DNA of 64,000 nucleotides, taken from positions 34,569 to 98,568 of the forward strand of contig CACXUY010000003.1 of the NCBI GenBank assembly GCA_902770965.1, in the 5' to 3' direction. Origin of the DNA: an uncultured Lachnospiraceae bacterium (GTDB lineage Bacteria; Bacillota; Clostridia; Lachnospirales; Lachnospiraceae). The notes below the pieces were generated by a model. The model made no database searches. It saw only the letters and a list, made by a program, of their open reading frames with translations, and had not been told where the DNA came from. Made by a program: the position numbers and the translations under genes. Of this stretch, positions 50,926 to 58,952 are shown piece by piece (the stretch's first letter is position 1; each line of letters starts with the position of its first letter).

Positions 50926-51714
50926 ATGAAGGTAAATGATCTGATTAATATTATAGAAACAATCGCCCCTCGTGAGATGGCCTGCGACTGGGACAACACC
51001 GGTTTTCAGGTGGGCAGACGGGACGCGGAGGTCACCGGAATATATGTCGCCTTAGATGCCACGGAAAAAGTTATCAGCGCGGCGATTGATGCCGGATGCA
51101 GCTTTTTGCTGACGCATCACCCACTGATCTTCAAAGGTGTGAAGAGCATTTCCGATGACAGCTCTGTCGGAAGAAGGCTTCTGATGATGGCGGAGAATGG
51201 AATCGCATACTATGCCGCCCATACCAGCTATGACGCGGCTCCAGGCATGATGGCTGACCGTATCGCGTTGAGGCTGGGGCTGACAGATACCGTTCCCATA
51301 GAACCCTCACAAAATGGAGGCGCGATAGGAAGGGTAGGCAGGCTTGCAAGTCCGATGCTTCCTTCGGAGTTGAGCCGGATGGTAAAGAATGCCCTTTCGA
51401 TTCCATATGTCACAGAGTACGCATCAGAGGAATCAGCTGAAAAAAGGCTGACTTACATCGGCGTCCTGCCGGGAAGCGGACGGGATGAACTAGCTCTCGC
51501 GCAGCAGCTGGGAGCGGAAGCATACGTCACCGGCGACATCAGCTATCATTCAGCTGTGGACGCTATGGAGGACGGGATGGTCGTCATAGATGCCGGTCAC
51601 TACGGTACGGAGTGGGCATTTATCGATGATATGAAGGAAGAACTGAAAAAACTGCTTCCCTGTGATATACCTGTCATTGGCGCGGATTTTCATTTTCCGG
51701 GAAATATACGTTGA
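50926..51714 (+). CDS. Nif3-like (YqfO/YbgI family) dinuclear-metal protein
   Basis: Widely conserved protein of unclear biochemical role, sometimes annotated GTP cyclohydrolase I type 2. Metal ligands are visible in CSFLLTHHPLIFKG near residue 60 and in VIDAGHYGTEWAF near the C-terminus. The central insert found in some homologs is absent, giving 262 residues. Start is uncertain: ATG 50926 fits the family N-terminus (MKVNDLINIIETIAP) though its AAAGGA is 15 bases away; ATG 50893 would add 11 residues. Neighbour of trmK as in other Firmicutes. Confidence 0.9.
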   Translation: MKVNDLINIIETIAPREMACDWDNTGFQVGRRDAEVTGIYVALDATEKVISAAIDAGCSFLLTHHPLIFKGVKSISDDSSVGRRLLMMAENGIAYYAAHTSYDAAPGMMADRIALRLGLTDTVPIEPSQNGGAIGRVGRLASPMLPSELSRMVKNALSIPYVTEYASEESAEKRLTYIGVLPGSGRDELALAQQLGAEAYVTGDISYHSAVDAMEDGMVVIDAGHYGTEWAFIDDMKEELKKLLPCDIPVIGADFHFPGNIR

Positions 51715-51726
51715 GGTGATATTATA

Positions 51727-51818
51727 AGTCACGCAGACGGCTGTTTCTGGAAATCGGGCGGCCGCTACCGCCGTCGCTCGCCATGGACCATTAGTCGCGC
51801 AGACGGCTGTGCCTGGAA
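51727..51818 (+). repeat. Pair of 26-bp direct repeats
   Basis: AGTCACGCAGACGGCTGTTT (51727 on) and AGTCGCGCAGACGGCTGTGC (51793 on), each followed by CTGGAA, 66 bases apart in the gap before the kinase gene. Confidence 0.75.
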
Positions 51819-51870
51819 GGCAACTGTTGCTGAGGCAAAATCTACAGTAACGGCAATATTGGAGGTGTGA

Positions 51871-53523
51871 ATGCAGATAATAGTAAATGGAGAGAGCAGG
51901 GACGTGAGTCCGGACACATCATTTATGGCTTTGGCCGAGGAATATGCCGTACAGTACAGTCATGACATAGTTTTAGTAAAAGCAGACGGACTGTATCAGG
52001 AGTTAAGCAAGACAGTTAATAATAGGAAGAAGATAGAATTCATAACAACTGCAGATATGGAAGGCATGAAGGCTTATGAGCGCAGCCTCGTCATGCTCAT
52101 GAACAGCGTGATCTATGGGCTGTACACGACCGAGGAATTGGGTCAGGTGGCTGCTTTCTTTTCAATCGATCATGGGCTTTATTTTGAGATAGCCGGTTCC
52201 CTGAAACCTGATGAGGAATTCATCAGAAGGGTGGACGCGGAGATGAAGAAGAGGGTCGCGCAGAACATCCCTTTTATCAAGAAGCAGTACCGCACGGACG
52301 ACACGAGGAATTATTTCTCGGAGAGAGGCTTCGTGGACAAAGAAAAGCTGCTTCGTTACCGCAGGACTTCGAGGATCAATCTCTATTGCCTTGACGGCTA
52401 CATGGACTATTATTATGGAAGGATGGTTCCTTCAACAGGATACCTGAGATACTACGAGCTGCAGCTCTTCGGGGATGGCTTTGTTCTGCGATATCCTGAC
52501 AGATCTGACCCGGAGAAGGTTCCGCCCTTCAACCCGCAGCAAAAGCTTTTTCGCCTTCTTCTGGATACGGAGAGATGGGGAGACCGCATGGGAGTGGCCT
52601 CGGTCGGACAGATAAATGACATGATAGCTTCCGGACGGGGCAAGGAGCTGATATTGATCGCCGAAGCGAGACAGGAAGGGCAGCTGTCAGAAATTGCCTC
52701 GGCAATAGCAGCTGATCCTCAGAAGAAGATAATACTTATAGCCGGTCCTTCCTCCTCCGGGAAGACTACATTTTCACACCGCCTGGCCATACAGCTTGCG
52801 GCTCAAGGCCTCACGCCCAGAACCATCGCCGTCGATGATTATTTTGTCGACAGGCAGCACACGCCCATCGATGAAGACGGTAATCTTGATTTTGAGTCCT
52901 TGGAGTGCGTGGACACCGAGCAGTTCAACCGTGATATGAGGGCATTGCTTGCCGGAGAGCAGGTCGATCTGCCCACATTTAATTTTAAGCAGGGAAAGAG
53001 GGAGTATCACGGGAGGAAAATGCGGTTGGATGAAAGGGATGTGCTTCTCATCGAGGGGATACACTGCCTGAACCCTGAGATGACCAACGATCTTCCGGAT
53101 AAGTATAAATTCAGGATATATATCAGCGCGCTCACTCAGATAAATATCGACAGCCACAACCGCATACCGACCACAGATGCCAGGCTGCTGAGGCGATTGG
53201 TCAGGGATGCCATGACAAGAGGAACCACTGCCGAAGAGACGATAGAGCGGTGGCCTTCTGTGCGCCGCGGAGAGGAGAAGAATATCTTCCCATATCAGGA
53301 GAGCGCGGACGTGATGTTCAATTCAACGCTCACTTATGAGTTTTCGGTGTTAAAATCCAGCGCGGAACAGCTTCTTTTCGGCATCAGTGAGGATTCACCT
53401 CAGTTTCAGGAGGCAAGAAGGCTGTTAAAATTCCTGGATTATTTTCTCGCCATAGACAGCACCTGGGTTCCGATGAATTCCGTCATCAAGGAATTTGTAG
53501 GTGGGAGCTGCTTTAATGTGTGA
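51871..53523 (+). CDS. Nucleoside (uridine) kinase family protein with TGS-like and ThrRS-like N-terminus
   Basis: 550 residues. The N-terminal ~60 residues look like a TGS/ubiquitin-like fold. Residues 60-270 resemble the second additional domain of threonyl-tRNA synthetase (SIDHGLYFEI). Then comes a P-loop kinase of the uridine-kinase/PRK type: Walker A LIAGPSSSGKTTFSH, AVDDYFVDR, DLPTFNFKQGKREY and LLIEGIHCLNPE. This fusion is common in Clostridia and Bacteroidetes and probably phosphorylates a nucleoside; the role of the front domains is unknown. ATG 51871 follows GGAGG. Confidence 0.9.
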   Translation: MQIIVNGESRDVSPDTSFMALAEEYAVQYSHDIVLVKADGLYQELSKTVNNRKKIEFITTADMEGMKAYERSLVMLMNSVIYGLYTTEELGQVAAFFSIDHGLYFEIAGSLKPDEEFIRRVDAEMKKRVAQNIPFIKKQYRTDDTRNYFSERGFVDKEKLLRYRRTSRINLYCLDGYMDYYYGRMVPSTGYLRYYELQLFGDGFVLRYPDRSDPEKVPPFNPQQKLFRLLLDTERWGDRMGVASVGQINDMIASGRGKELILIAEARQEGQLSEIASAIAADPQKKIILIAGPSSSGKTTFSHRLAIQLAAQGLTPRTIAVDDYFVDRQHTPIDEDGNLDFESLECVDTEQFNRDMRALLAGEQVDLPTFNFKQGKREYHGRKMRLDERDVLLIEGIHCLNPEMTNDLPDKYKFRIYISALTQINIDSHNRIPTTDARLLRRLVRDAMTRGTTAEETIERWPSVRRGEEKNIFPYQESADVMFNSTLTYEFSVLKSSAEQLLFGISEDSPQFQEARRLLKFLDYFLAIDSTWVPMNSVIKEFVGGSCFNV

Positions 53524-53547
53524 GCCTATATTGATCTTCGAACTAGT

Positions 53548-53683
53548 ATAATCAGCACTCGGACCCGGGATGCCGCGTGATCATCGTTGCGTGGGTCGAA
53601 TTATTGCATTTTCGGCAGTTTTTCAATACCCCAGACTTGGGATGCCGCCCATCCCTCATTGCGGTGCTGAATAATTACCATTT
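53548..53683. repeat. Repeat family A, rearranged copy
   Basis: AATCAGCACTCGGACCCGGG ... TCAATACCCCAGACTTGGGA ... CATTGCGGTGCTGAATAATT. Two left-end-like segments are joined, so it may be a nested or deleted copy. It fills the gap between the kinase gene and rnpB. Confidence 0.65.
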
Positions 53684-53726
53684 TCGGGTTGTATTTTAGT
53701 TTCTGATATGCTAAAAGTATGTATTG

Positions 53727-54075
53727 TGAGCGGGGCGTGTGATCGCGGGCGCGGGCACAGTGTGCCGGCGCGTGAGGAAAGTCCGGGCTTCAAAGGGCAG
53801 GATGCCGGATAACATCCGGTAGGGGCGACCCTCAGGCCAGTGCAGCAGAAATATACCGCCGCAGCATCTGCGGTAAGGGTGAAAAGGCAGTTTAAGAGAC
53901 TACCGCCTCCGCGGTAACGAGGAGGGCACATGTAAACCCCATCCGAAGCAAGACCAAGCAGGAGACGTAAGGCGGCCCGTCTTATCTCCGGGTAGGTCGC
54001 TTGAGTCCGGCGGTAACGTCGGATCTAGATAGATGATCACACTCGACATAACCCGGCTTATAGCCCCGCTCATTT
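53727..54075 (+). ncRNA. rnpB: RNase P RNA (class A)
   Basis: Catalytic RNA of RNase P, which matures the 5' ends of tRNAs. Conserved blocks in order: GAGGAAAGTCCGGGCT, CAGTGCAGCAGAAATATACC, GGTAAGGGTGAAAAGG, ATGTAAACCCCATCCGAAGC followed by AAGACCAAGCAGG, GGGTAGGTCGCTTGAG, CTAGATAGATGATCAC and GACATAACCCGGCTTATAG. The P1 helix GAGCGGGGC pairs with GCCCCGCTC at the 3' end, directly followed by ATTTTTT. The exact ends are estimated from P1. Confidence 0.96.
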
Positions 54076-54107
54076 TTTCACAGGGAGTATGTCCGCCAGA
54101 TATAAAA

Positions 54108-54147
54108 ACAGGTCCAAGGGAATCACTTCCCATGGACCTGCTTTTTT
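54108..54147. terminator. Strong hairpin terminator after rnpB
   Basis: CAGGTCCAAGGGA pairs with TCCCATGGACCTG (one mismatch), followed by CTTTTTTATA. The A-rich left flank would also serve the minus strand. Confidence 0.85.
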
Positions 54148-54158
54148 ATAAGCTGATT

Positions 54159-54220
54159 TGTAATCATTCAGTGCGGGGAGGGATGCGCAGCATCCAAAGC
54201 CCGGGGTACTGAACAGTTAC
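54159..54220. repeat. Repeat family A, short copy
   Basis: TTGTAATCATTCAGTGCGGG, AGGGATGCGCAGCATCC, then GGGGTACTGAACAGTTAC, between rnpB and the esterase gene. Confidence 0.7.
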
Positions 54221-54242
54221 GCTGATCTTAATCGGCGTCTCA

Positions 54243-55913
54243 TCACTTCGACTGCGCGTTCATCCATGCGAAGATGTTGTCGTAGGTGACTCCGTCGACC
54301 TCAGCAGTCTTGCTTCCGCCGCCGGCATTTGAGGCGACGAAACCGAAGCTCTCGTCCGTGGCATCCACGATTGTCGCGGGATCCTGAACTGCGGTGATCT
54401 GGTTGTTGAACAGATAGCACCATACCCAGTGTCCCATGTACTGAGCGGTGGGATCATCTGTACCGTTTACGGTCTCAAAGAGTGAGAACCAGGCGTTCTT
54501 GGCGCCAGCCTTGAGCAGAGCCTGATAGGTAGGGAAGGCGAAATTCGTGGGCACGACGATAGTGTCATCGGCAGACTGCGCGAACCATATCGGGATGTCT
54601 TTGATTGCCTCGATCTTCTCATCAGTCATCCAGCGGACGTCAGAAGGACCGTACTTTATGCTGCCGCCCATAGCTGTGGCATCGCCCTGAAGCTCCTCGA
54701 AGGTATAGAACGCATATGCCTCGCAGTTCGGATAAGCCGCTGCCCAGTAATCAGGATAGTTGACCAACATGTTTATGGTCATGTAGCCGCCGTTGGAGCA
54801 GCCGCCGAGATAGATGCGGGAGGTATCAATGTCAGGCATGCTGTCAACATAGTTCTTGATGGCGTCCATAAGGATCTCGGTGTAGCGTGAGGTCAGGTCG
54901 CCGCTGCTGTTGGTGCCATCGCCGCCGTCCATCCAGTAGGTGGCTGTCTGCATGACGAGGACATAAGCGCCCCCGCTGCCGCCTTCGGAAGTGAAATATC
55001 CCTGGATGGGTTCTTGAGCCAGCGCGGTCACTTCGTTGCCAAGAAGGACGATGTCGGGATCAATACCGCCTTCACCCTGTCCATGAAGCCAGATGATAAG
55101 AGGATTCTTCACTCCGTCATCGACCAGGGAATCAGGCTCGTACGCGGCATACTGAAGGGTCAGGTCATCATTCTCATTGGTCATGGGGTTGAGGTAGGTT
55201 CCGGAGAAGAAACCGGTGTGGGTAAAAAGATCCGCCGAAGGGCAGACGCGGTTTTCGATGCAGTCGCCGTTGAAGCCGTAAGTTTTCTCTTCAGCGCCTT
55301 TTGCAGAGAAGCAGGCGATTACCGGGTAGGCTTCAACCCAATGATTCTGGAAGGTGACCATGAAGTCATAATTGAAGGGCGAACCGCTCACAGAATAGTT
55401 CGTCTCAAGCTCAAGCGTGACATAATTGGACTCGCCTTCAGCCTTCTCTCCTTCAGCATCCGAAGGATATCCGGCAACTGCCGTTCTCGCGGTGGTATTA
55501 GTGTTGACGACAGCACCGTCGACACTGACCTCGCTGACTGCTTCAGGCAGTTCGAAGATGACCTTGTTCACGCCAGGACCCCACTCGTAGCCGCTGATGA
55601 AGATCTTGCCGGCCGCTGCCTGGGCGTTGGCGCCTGCGGCAGCTTCAGCGGCCGCTTCGGCTTCCTTTGCGGCAGCCTCAGCGGCTGCTGCGTAAGGGTC
55701 TGCTTCCTCAGCCTTGCTTTCTTCCTCAGCTTCTGTTGTCTCAGCTTCGGTCGCTTCCTCTTCGGCCTTTGTCTTCTCATCAGCAGCTGCGGTTGTCTCA
55801 GCCTCGGTCGCTTCAGTCGTGCTCGGCGCAGATGAGTTGTTTGAGCAGGCGGAGAGGCTGCCCATCACCATGGCCGCGCATGCGCACAGAGCGATCCATT
55901 TTCTGATTTTCAT
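54243..55913 (-). CDS. Esterase-type lipoprotein (PHB-depolymerase / prolyl-oligopeptidase-like hydrolase)
   Basis: 556 residues, exported and lipid-anchored (Cys in GSLSAC, about residue 23). An acidic Glu/Ala/Thr-rich linker (about 30-95) separates the anchor from a beta-rich domain (about 100-240) and an alpha/beta-hydrolase domain. Active-site candidates: oxyanion loop WLHGQGEGG, nucleophile serine in LGGCSNGGYM, aspartate in SADDTIV and histidine in MGHWVW. It resembles the second hydrolase domain of the protein at 33244 but lacks DUF4214. AAGGGGGA precedes ATG 55913. Substrate unknown; carbohydrate-ester cleavage is plausible. Confidence 0.87.
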   Translation of the reverse strand: MKIRKWIALCACAAMVMGSLSACSNNSSAPSTTEATEAETTAAADEKTKAEEEATEAETTEAEEESKAEEADPYAAAAEAAAKEAEAAAEAAAGANAQAAAGKIFISGYEWGPGVNKVIFELPEAVSEVSVDGAVVNTNTTARTAVAGYPSDAEGEKAEGESNYVTLELETNYSVSGSPFNYDFMVTFQNHWVEAYPVIACFSAKGAEEKTYGFNGDCIENRVCPSADLFTHTGFFSGTYLNPMTNENDDLTLQYAAYEPDSLVDDGVKNPLIIWLHGQGEGGIDPDIVLLGNEVTALAQEPIQGYFTSEGGSGGAYVLVMQTATYWMDGGDGTNSSGDLTSRYTEILMDAIKNYVDSMPDIDTSRIYLGGCSNGGYMTINMLVNYPDYWAAAYPNCEAYAFYTFEELQGDATAMGGSIKYGPSDVRWMTDEKIEAIKDIPIWFAQSADDTIVVPTNFAFPTYQALLKAGAKNAWFSLFETVNGTDDPTAQYMGHWVWCYLFNNQITAVQDPATIVDATDESFGFVASNAGGGSKTAEVDGVTYDNIFAWMNAQSK

Positions 55914-55944
55914 TTTTACTAAATCCCCCTTAGATTATTTGTAT

Positions 55945-55972
55945 ATAGTAAGGATAATATGAATCTTACTAT
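55945..55972. promoter_or_regulatory. Inverted repeat upstream of the esterase gene
   Basis: ATAGTAAG (55945-55952) and CTTACTAT (55965-55972), perfect 8-bp arms with 12 bases between, 32 bases upstream of the start. Operator candidate. Confidence 0.4.
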
Positions 55973-56039
55973 AACATACTCATAGTGTACTTTTTTTTGC
56001 TATTGTTTGCAAGAACATAGTAAACATTTACTCCAGTGT

Positions 56040-56669
56040 TTAGTTTACATAGCCGAGCTCGATGTAAAGCTCATAATACTCGTCATACAGCCCGCAGCAG
56101 GCATCCATCCCCATATTGGAGCTGAAGGCCTTTTGCATGACTTCGGTCCAGGAACCATATTTATCAAAAAGCTGGTCCGGAGTCGGTCCCTCTTCCTGCC
56201 CATAGGTCTTAAGGTTGCTTTCCTTGACATCAGCCAGCTTTTTCGGATCATCCTTATAGGATTCAAGCCGCAGACGGTTCCGCTCTTCAGAAACAGCTCT
56301 AGCCATCTCTTCAATCGAAGCGCCCTCGTCCCTCATCCGATAAAGGATATCTGTCATGGAATCCATGGATTCATGGTATGCCCGGCGGTCTTCCTGCGCC
56401 TGTGCCACGAATTCCGGATCTGTCCAGTCGTATTTTGCATAAGTACCCAGACGATCAGAATCAGGATTCGGAGAAAATCCGTACACCGCATCGGCGTTCT
56501 CGATGATATCCGCCATTGCTGCAGTATTATCTCTGGGATCATGCACATACGAAAAAATGACAGATGTTGTCTGAAATTCGGCTTCTTCTTTTTGTTTTGC
56601 AGCACCACATGCAGTGATCACAGACATACAGAGTATGGCAGCAAGAATAAAATATAATACTCGTTTCAT
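56040..56669 (-). CDS. Predicted lipoprotein of unknown function
   Basis: 209 residues. Signal peptide with lipobox VITAC (Cys21). The mature part is highly charged and mostly helical, with no family I recognise; SMDSMTDILYRMRDEGASIE is an example of its helical character. AGGAG lies upstream of ATG 56669. It is 126 bases upstream of the esterase lipoprotein gene on the same strand; the inverted repeat between them suggests separate control. Confidence 0.75.
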   Translation of the reverse strand: MKRVLYFILAAILCMSVITACGAAKQKEEAEFQTTSVIFSYVHDPRDNTAAMADIIENADAVYGFSPNPDSDRLGTYAKYDWTDPEFVAQAQEDRRAYHESMDSMTDILYRMRDEGASIEEMARAVSEERNRLRLESYKDDPKKLADVKESNLKTYGQEEGPTPDQLFDKYGSWTEVMQKAFSSNMGMDACCGLYDEYYELYIELGYVN

Positions 56670-56721
56670 AATATGACTCCTCGTTTGTCCTGCAAAAATG
56701 ATATCTTAGTAACTTTTTCCG

Positions 56722-56840
56722 TCAAGCAGTCTTAGACATCCCGCTTTCATTGCAGAATTTCTCCAAGCGGTCGTAAACCAGTGTCGCCAGCTTTATGTTC
56801 AGGATTCTCGCATCCTTCTTTGCACTGGGAATACGTATGG
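56722..56840 (-). pseudogene. Ribbon-helix-helix-type DNA-binding protein fragment
   Basis: The minus strand reads RIPSAKKDARILNIKLATLV then YDRLEKFCNESGMSKTA and a TGA. This looks like the N-terminal part of the small ribbon-helix-helix repressor/antitoxin-like proteins found on plasmids and integrative elements, cut by the stop and lacking a start. It marks the left edge of the island to the right. The remaining bases to 56979 are empty. Confidence 0.55.
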
Positions 56841-56979
56841 TGCGCTACAACGCAAAGAACTCACTGCGAGAAGCAGCTTATAAGTGTTTTATGTGGGATG
56901 TTGGACTGGATACTAAAGCGTGGTCTGACTCCAGAAAATTGACCTTGATGATTCTGAACCAGTCGCATAACATACAAAA

Positions 56980-57339
56980 TCATCTTATATATATAGCCAT
57001 AATAAACAGGTCTGTCTGCCAATCCTCATCATCGTCAAAATGCGTTGTTGTAATATAACCATTTTTATTCTCAGAAAAGGAAAACACCAATTGGTCATCT
57101 GATAAAACATAATAATCATATATAATTTGACCGTTGAAACTCTGTAAATCGCAACGAATAACTTGCATTTTGCTACGTATCTGTCCGCCACGATTTATCG
57201 CAACCGTAATTACATCCACACAATTTCGGTTATCTTTTTGAAACAAATGGAGCATATGTCTGGGCATGTGTACCGTTTGGGATGAACTCAAAACCCTCTT
57301 TGCATCATATGCCCTAACAATTTCATTCTGACTAGCCAT
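56980..57339 (-). CDS. Hypothetical protein, AT-rich island gene
   Basis: 119 residues, not recognised. Soluble, mixed alpha/beta character, with VITVAINRGGQIRSK and IIYDYYVLSDDQLVF segments and an acidic stretch FDDDEDW near the end. AAGGAGAGA precedes the ATG on the minus strand, so it is probably expressed. Base composition is clearly more AT-rich than the left two thirds of the window. It lies 80 bases downstream of the DUF349 gene and may share its transcript. Confidence 0.65.
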   Translation of the reverse strand: MASQNEIVRAYDAKRVLSSSQTVHMPRHMLHLFQKDNRNCVDVITVAINRGGQIRSKMQVIRCDLQSFNGQIIYDYYVLSDDQLVFSFSENKNGYITTTHFDDDEDWQTDLFIMAIYIR

Positions 57340-57420
57340 CTTAATCTCTCCTTTTTATCTGTGATTATAGTTTCATCTTATTCTGACTCACTGTCAATAA
57401 TGGTTGTCCACCCCATTGTT

Positions 57421-58857
57421 CTAGAATGTGTTATTAAGCTTTGACTGCAACTCCACAATATCATTAATCAAACTATATCTACGTGTACCCATATCTGTTA
57501 GCTCAGAACGTATGTTGGACTCTCTTTCGTTTCGCCTAGCCACAATATCCCACCGATGAGGATTGTTGTAGCTTGGATCTGGTCTTGACATAATATTGCT
57601 CAACTGGTCCTCTTTATTGCGTATGGCAGATTCTAAACGGTTAAGCGCTTCCCTTTTCCTTTCCAATCGTTCATACAGGCTTTGTACATATGCCCTATGC
57701 TTCTGTTCCGATGCGATTTTCTTTGCTTCAAAGAACCGATTTTTAACGGATTGAAATCTCTCTTTTAACGCAAAATTATCTTTCCCGGCACTTCCAGCAT
57801 TGAAAAATTCCTCGGATAGTCGTTTCATTTCATTTGTAGCACTTTTATAATCACTTGTACCTAACAAATTTATTGCCTGACTTATAATCTGCTCTTTCTT
57901 CCTTTTCGCAGCTTGCTGTTCTCCCTGTCGTTTCTCTTGATCTTTCTTGGAATTGTCGTATAATCTATCAGCTGCTTTCCGAAATCTTTCCCATAGCAAG
58001 TCTTCATCATCTTTTGCTGCTCTTGGTGATTGCTTCCACTGTTCTTGTAATGAACGCATTTGATCCTTTGCCGCTTTAAAATCTGTGCTATATGAAATCC
58101 TTTCTGCTTCCTTTGCAATTTCTTCTTTCTTTATCTTTGCTTCTTGCTGTTTACGCTTTCGTTCCTCATAAGCCTGTTTTGCGTTCTCATAAATATGATC
58201 AGATGCTTGGTTAAATCTAGTCCACAAAACATCGTCTTCCTCTTTAATTCCTCGAGGAATTTGTTTCATTTGATCGCGCAATGAACGTATTTCATCTTTA
58301 GCTTTTTTACAATCGGTATCATATACAAGTATTTCCGCTTGACTTACTATAGCTTCTTTCTGACGCATGAACTCTTTTCTATATTCTTTTCTTTGGTTGT
58401 AGAGTCTATCTGCAACCTCTTCAAACTGTTTCTTAAGTCGTTCGTTATCATAATGACCACACGAACCACAATTCCAAAGTCTTTCCTTCATTGATTTTAT
58501 CTTTGCATTTAGATCCGGATCTGAATAATCCAGACCAGCAAGTTCAGAGATAATTACTTCTTTTTTTCTAATCCGTTCTTGTCTTGCTTGATCGTTGTAT
58601 GCATCATTCTTACTAATCTGTTCAATCAAATGTCTGCCGCCATCTACTTTGTCGGGATTTCGATCTAGCGTGACTTGCATTATTCCGCCAATGTTTTCGG
58701 CAACCCAGTGTCCATGACCCTCAGAGTCGCCACCATATTTTCCACCATAAAACACTTCAATTTTTACTAAATTTCCTGAGGGATCTTCGTACTCACGAAC
58801 AACCGCTTTAGGATCGTTGAAATTGGGTATTATATTGCGATACTTATCTAATAGCAT
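57421..58857 (-). CDS. DUF349-repeat protein
   Basis: 478 residues. After an N-terminal domain (about 1-95, with FYGGKYGGDSEGHGHWVAEN) come four DUF349-type helical repeats. Each has the pattern KxxII-xxA, DxKxAxxEMxxLxxxWK, LWxRFxxAxDxxY (for example DFKAAKDQMRSLQEQWKQSP and LLWERFRKAADRLYDN). A final coiled coil follows (YERLERKREALNRLESAIRN). DUF349 proteins have been linked to DNA repair and stress, but the function is not settled. AT-rich. AAGGAG 12 bases before ATG 58857. Placed directly downstream of the restriction helicase gene (95 bases). Confidence 0.82.
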   Translation of the reverse strand: MLLDKYRNIIPNFNDPKAVVREYEDPSGNLVKIEVFYGGKYGGDSEGHGHWVAENIGGIMQVTLDRNPDKVDGGRHLIEQISKNDAYNDQARQERIRKKEVIISELAGLDYSDPDLNAKIKSMKERLWNCGSCGHYDNERLKKQFEEVADRLYNQRKEYRKEFMRQKEAIVSQAEILVYDTDCKKAKDEIRSLRDQMKQIPRGIKEEDDVLWTRFNQASDHIYENAKQAYEERKRKQQEAKIKKEEIAKEAERISYSTDFKAAKDQMRSLQEQWKQSPRAAKDDEDLLWERFRKAADRLYDNSKKDQEKRQGEQQAAKRKKEQIISQAINLLGTSDYKSATNEMKRLSEEFFNAGSAGKDNFALKERFQSVKNRFFEAKKIASEQKHRAYVQSLYERLERKREALNRLESAIRNKEDQLSNIMSRPDPSYNNPHRWDIVARRNERESNIRSELTDMGTRRYSLINDIVELQSKLNNTF

Positions 58858-58952
58858 TTATTATTGGCTCCTTTAATATAGAAGAAGAAATATCATGTTC
58901 CTCTTTGCGCATGTTATTGGATAAGGCCTTTCGTGACTCCCCGACAGCCTCC

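Noticed and set aside
51727..51818. Attachment-site direct repeats
   Set aside because: Only 40 bases lie between the two copies, no integrase is near, and they are imperfect; most likely a local duplication.
56795..57058. Plus-strand small ORF at the edge of the island
   Set aside because: Its start is antisense to the ribbon-helix-helix relic and its end antisense to the 119-residue gene; no ribosome site.
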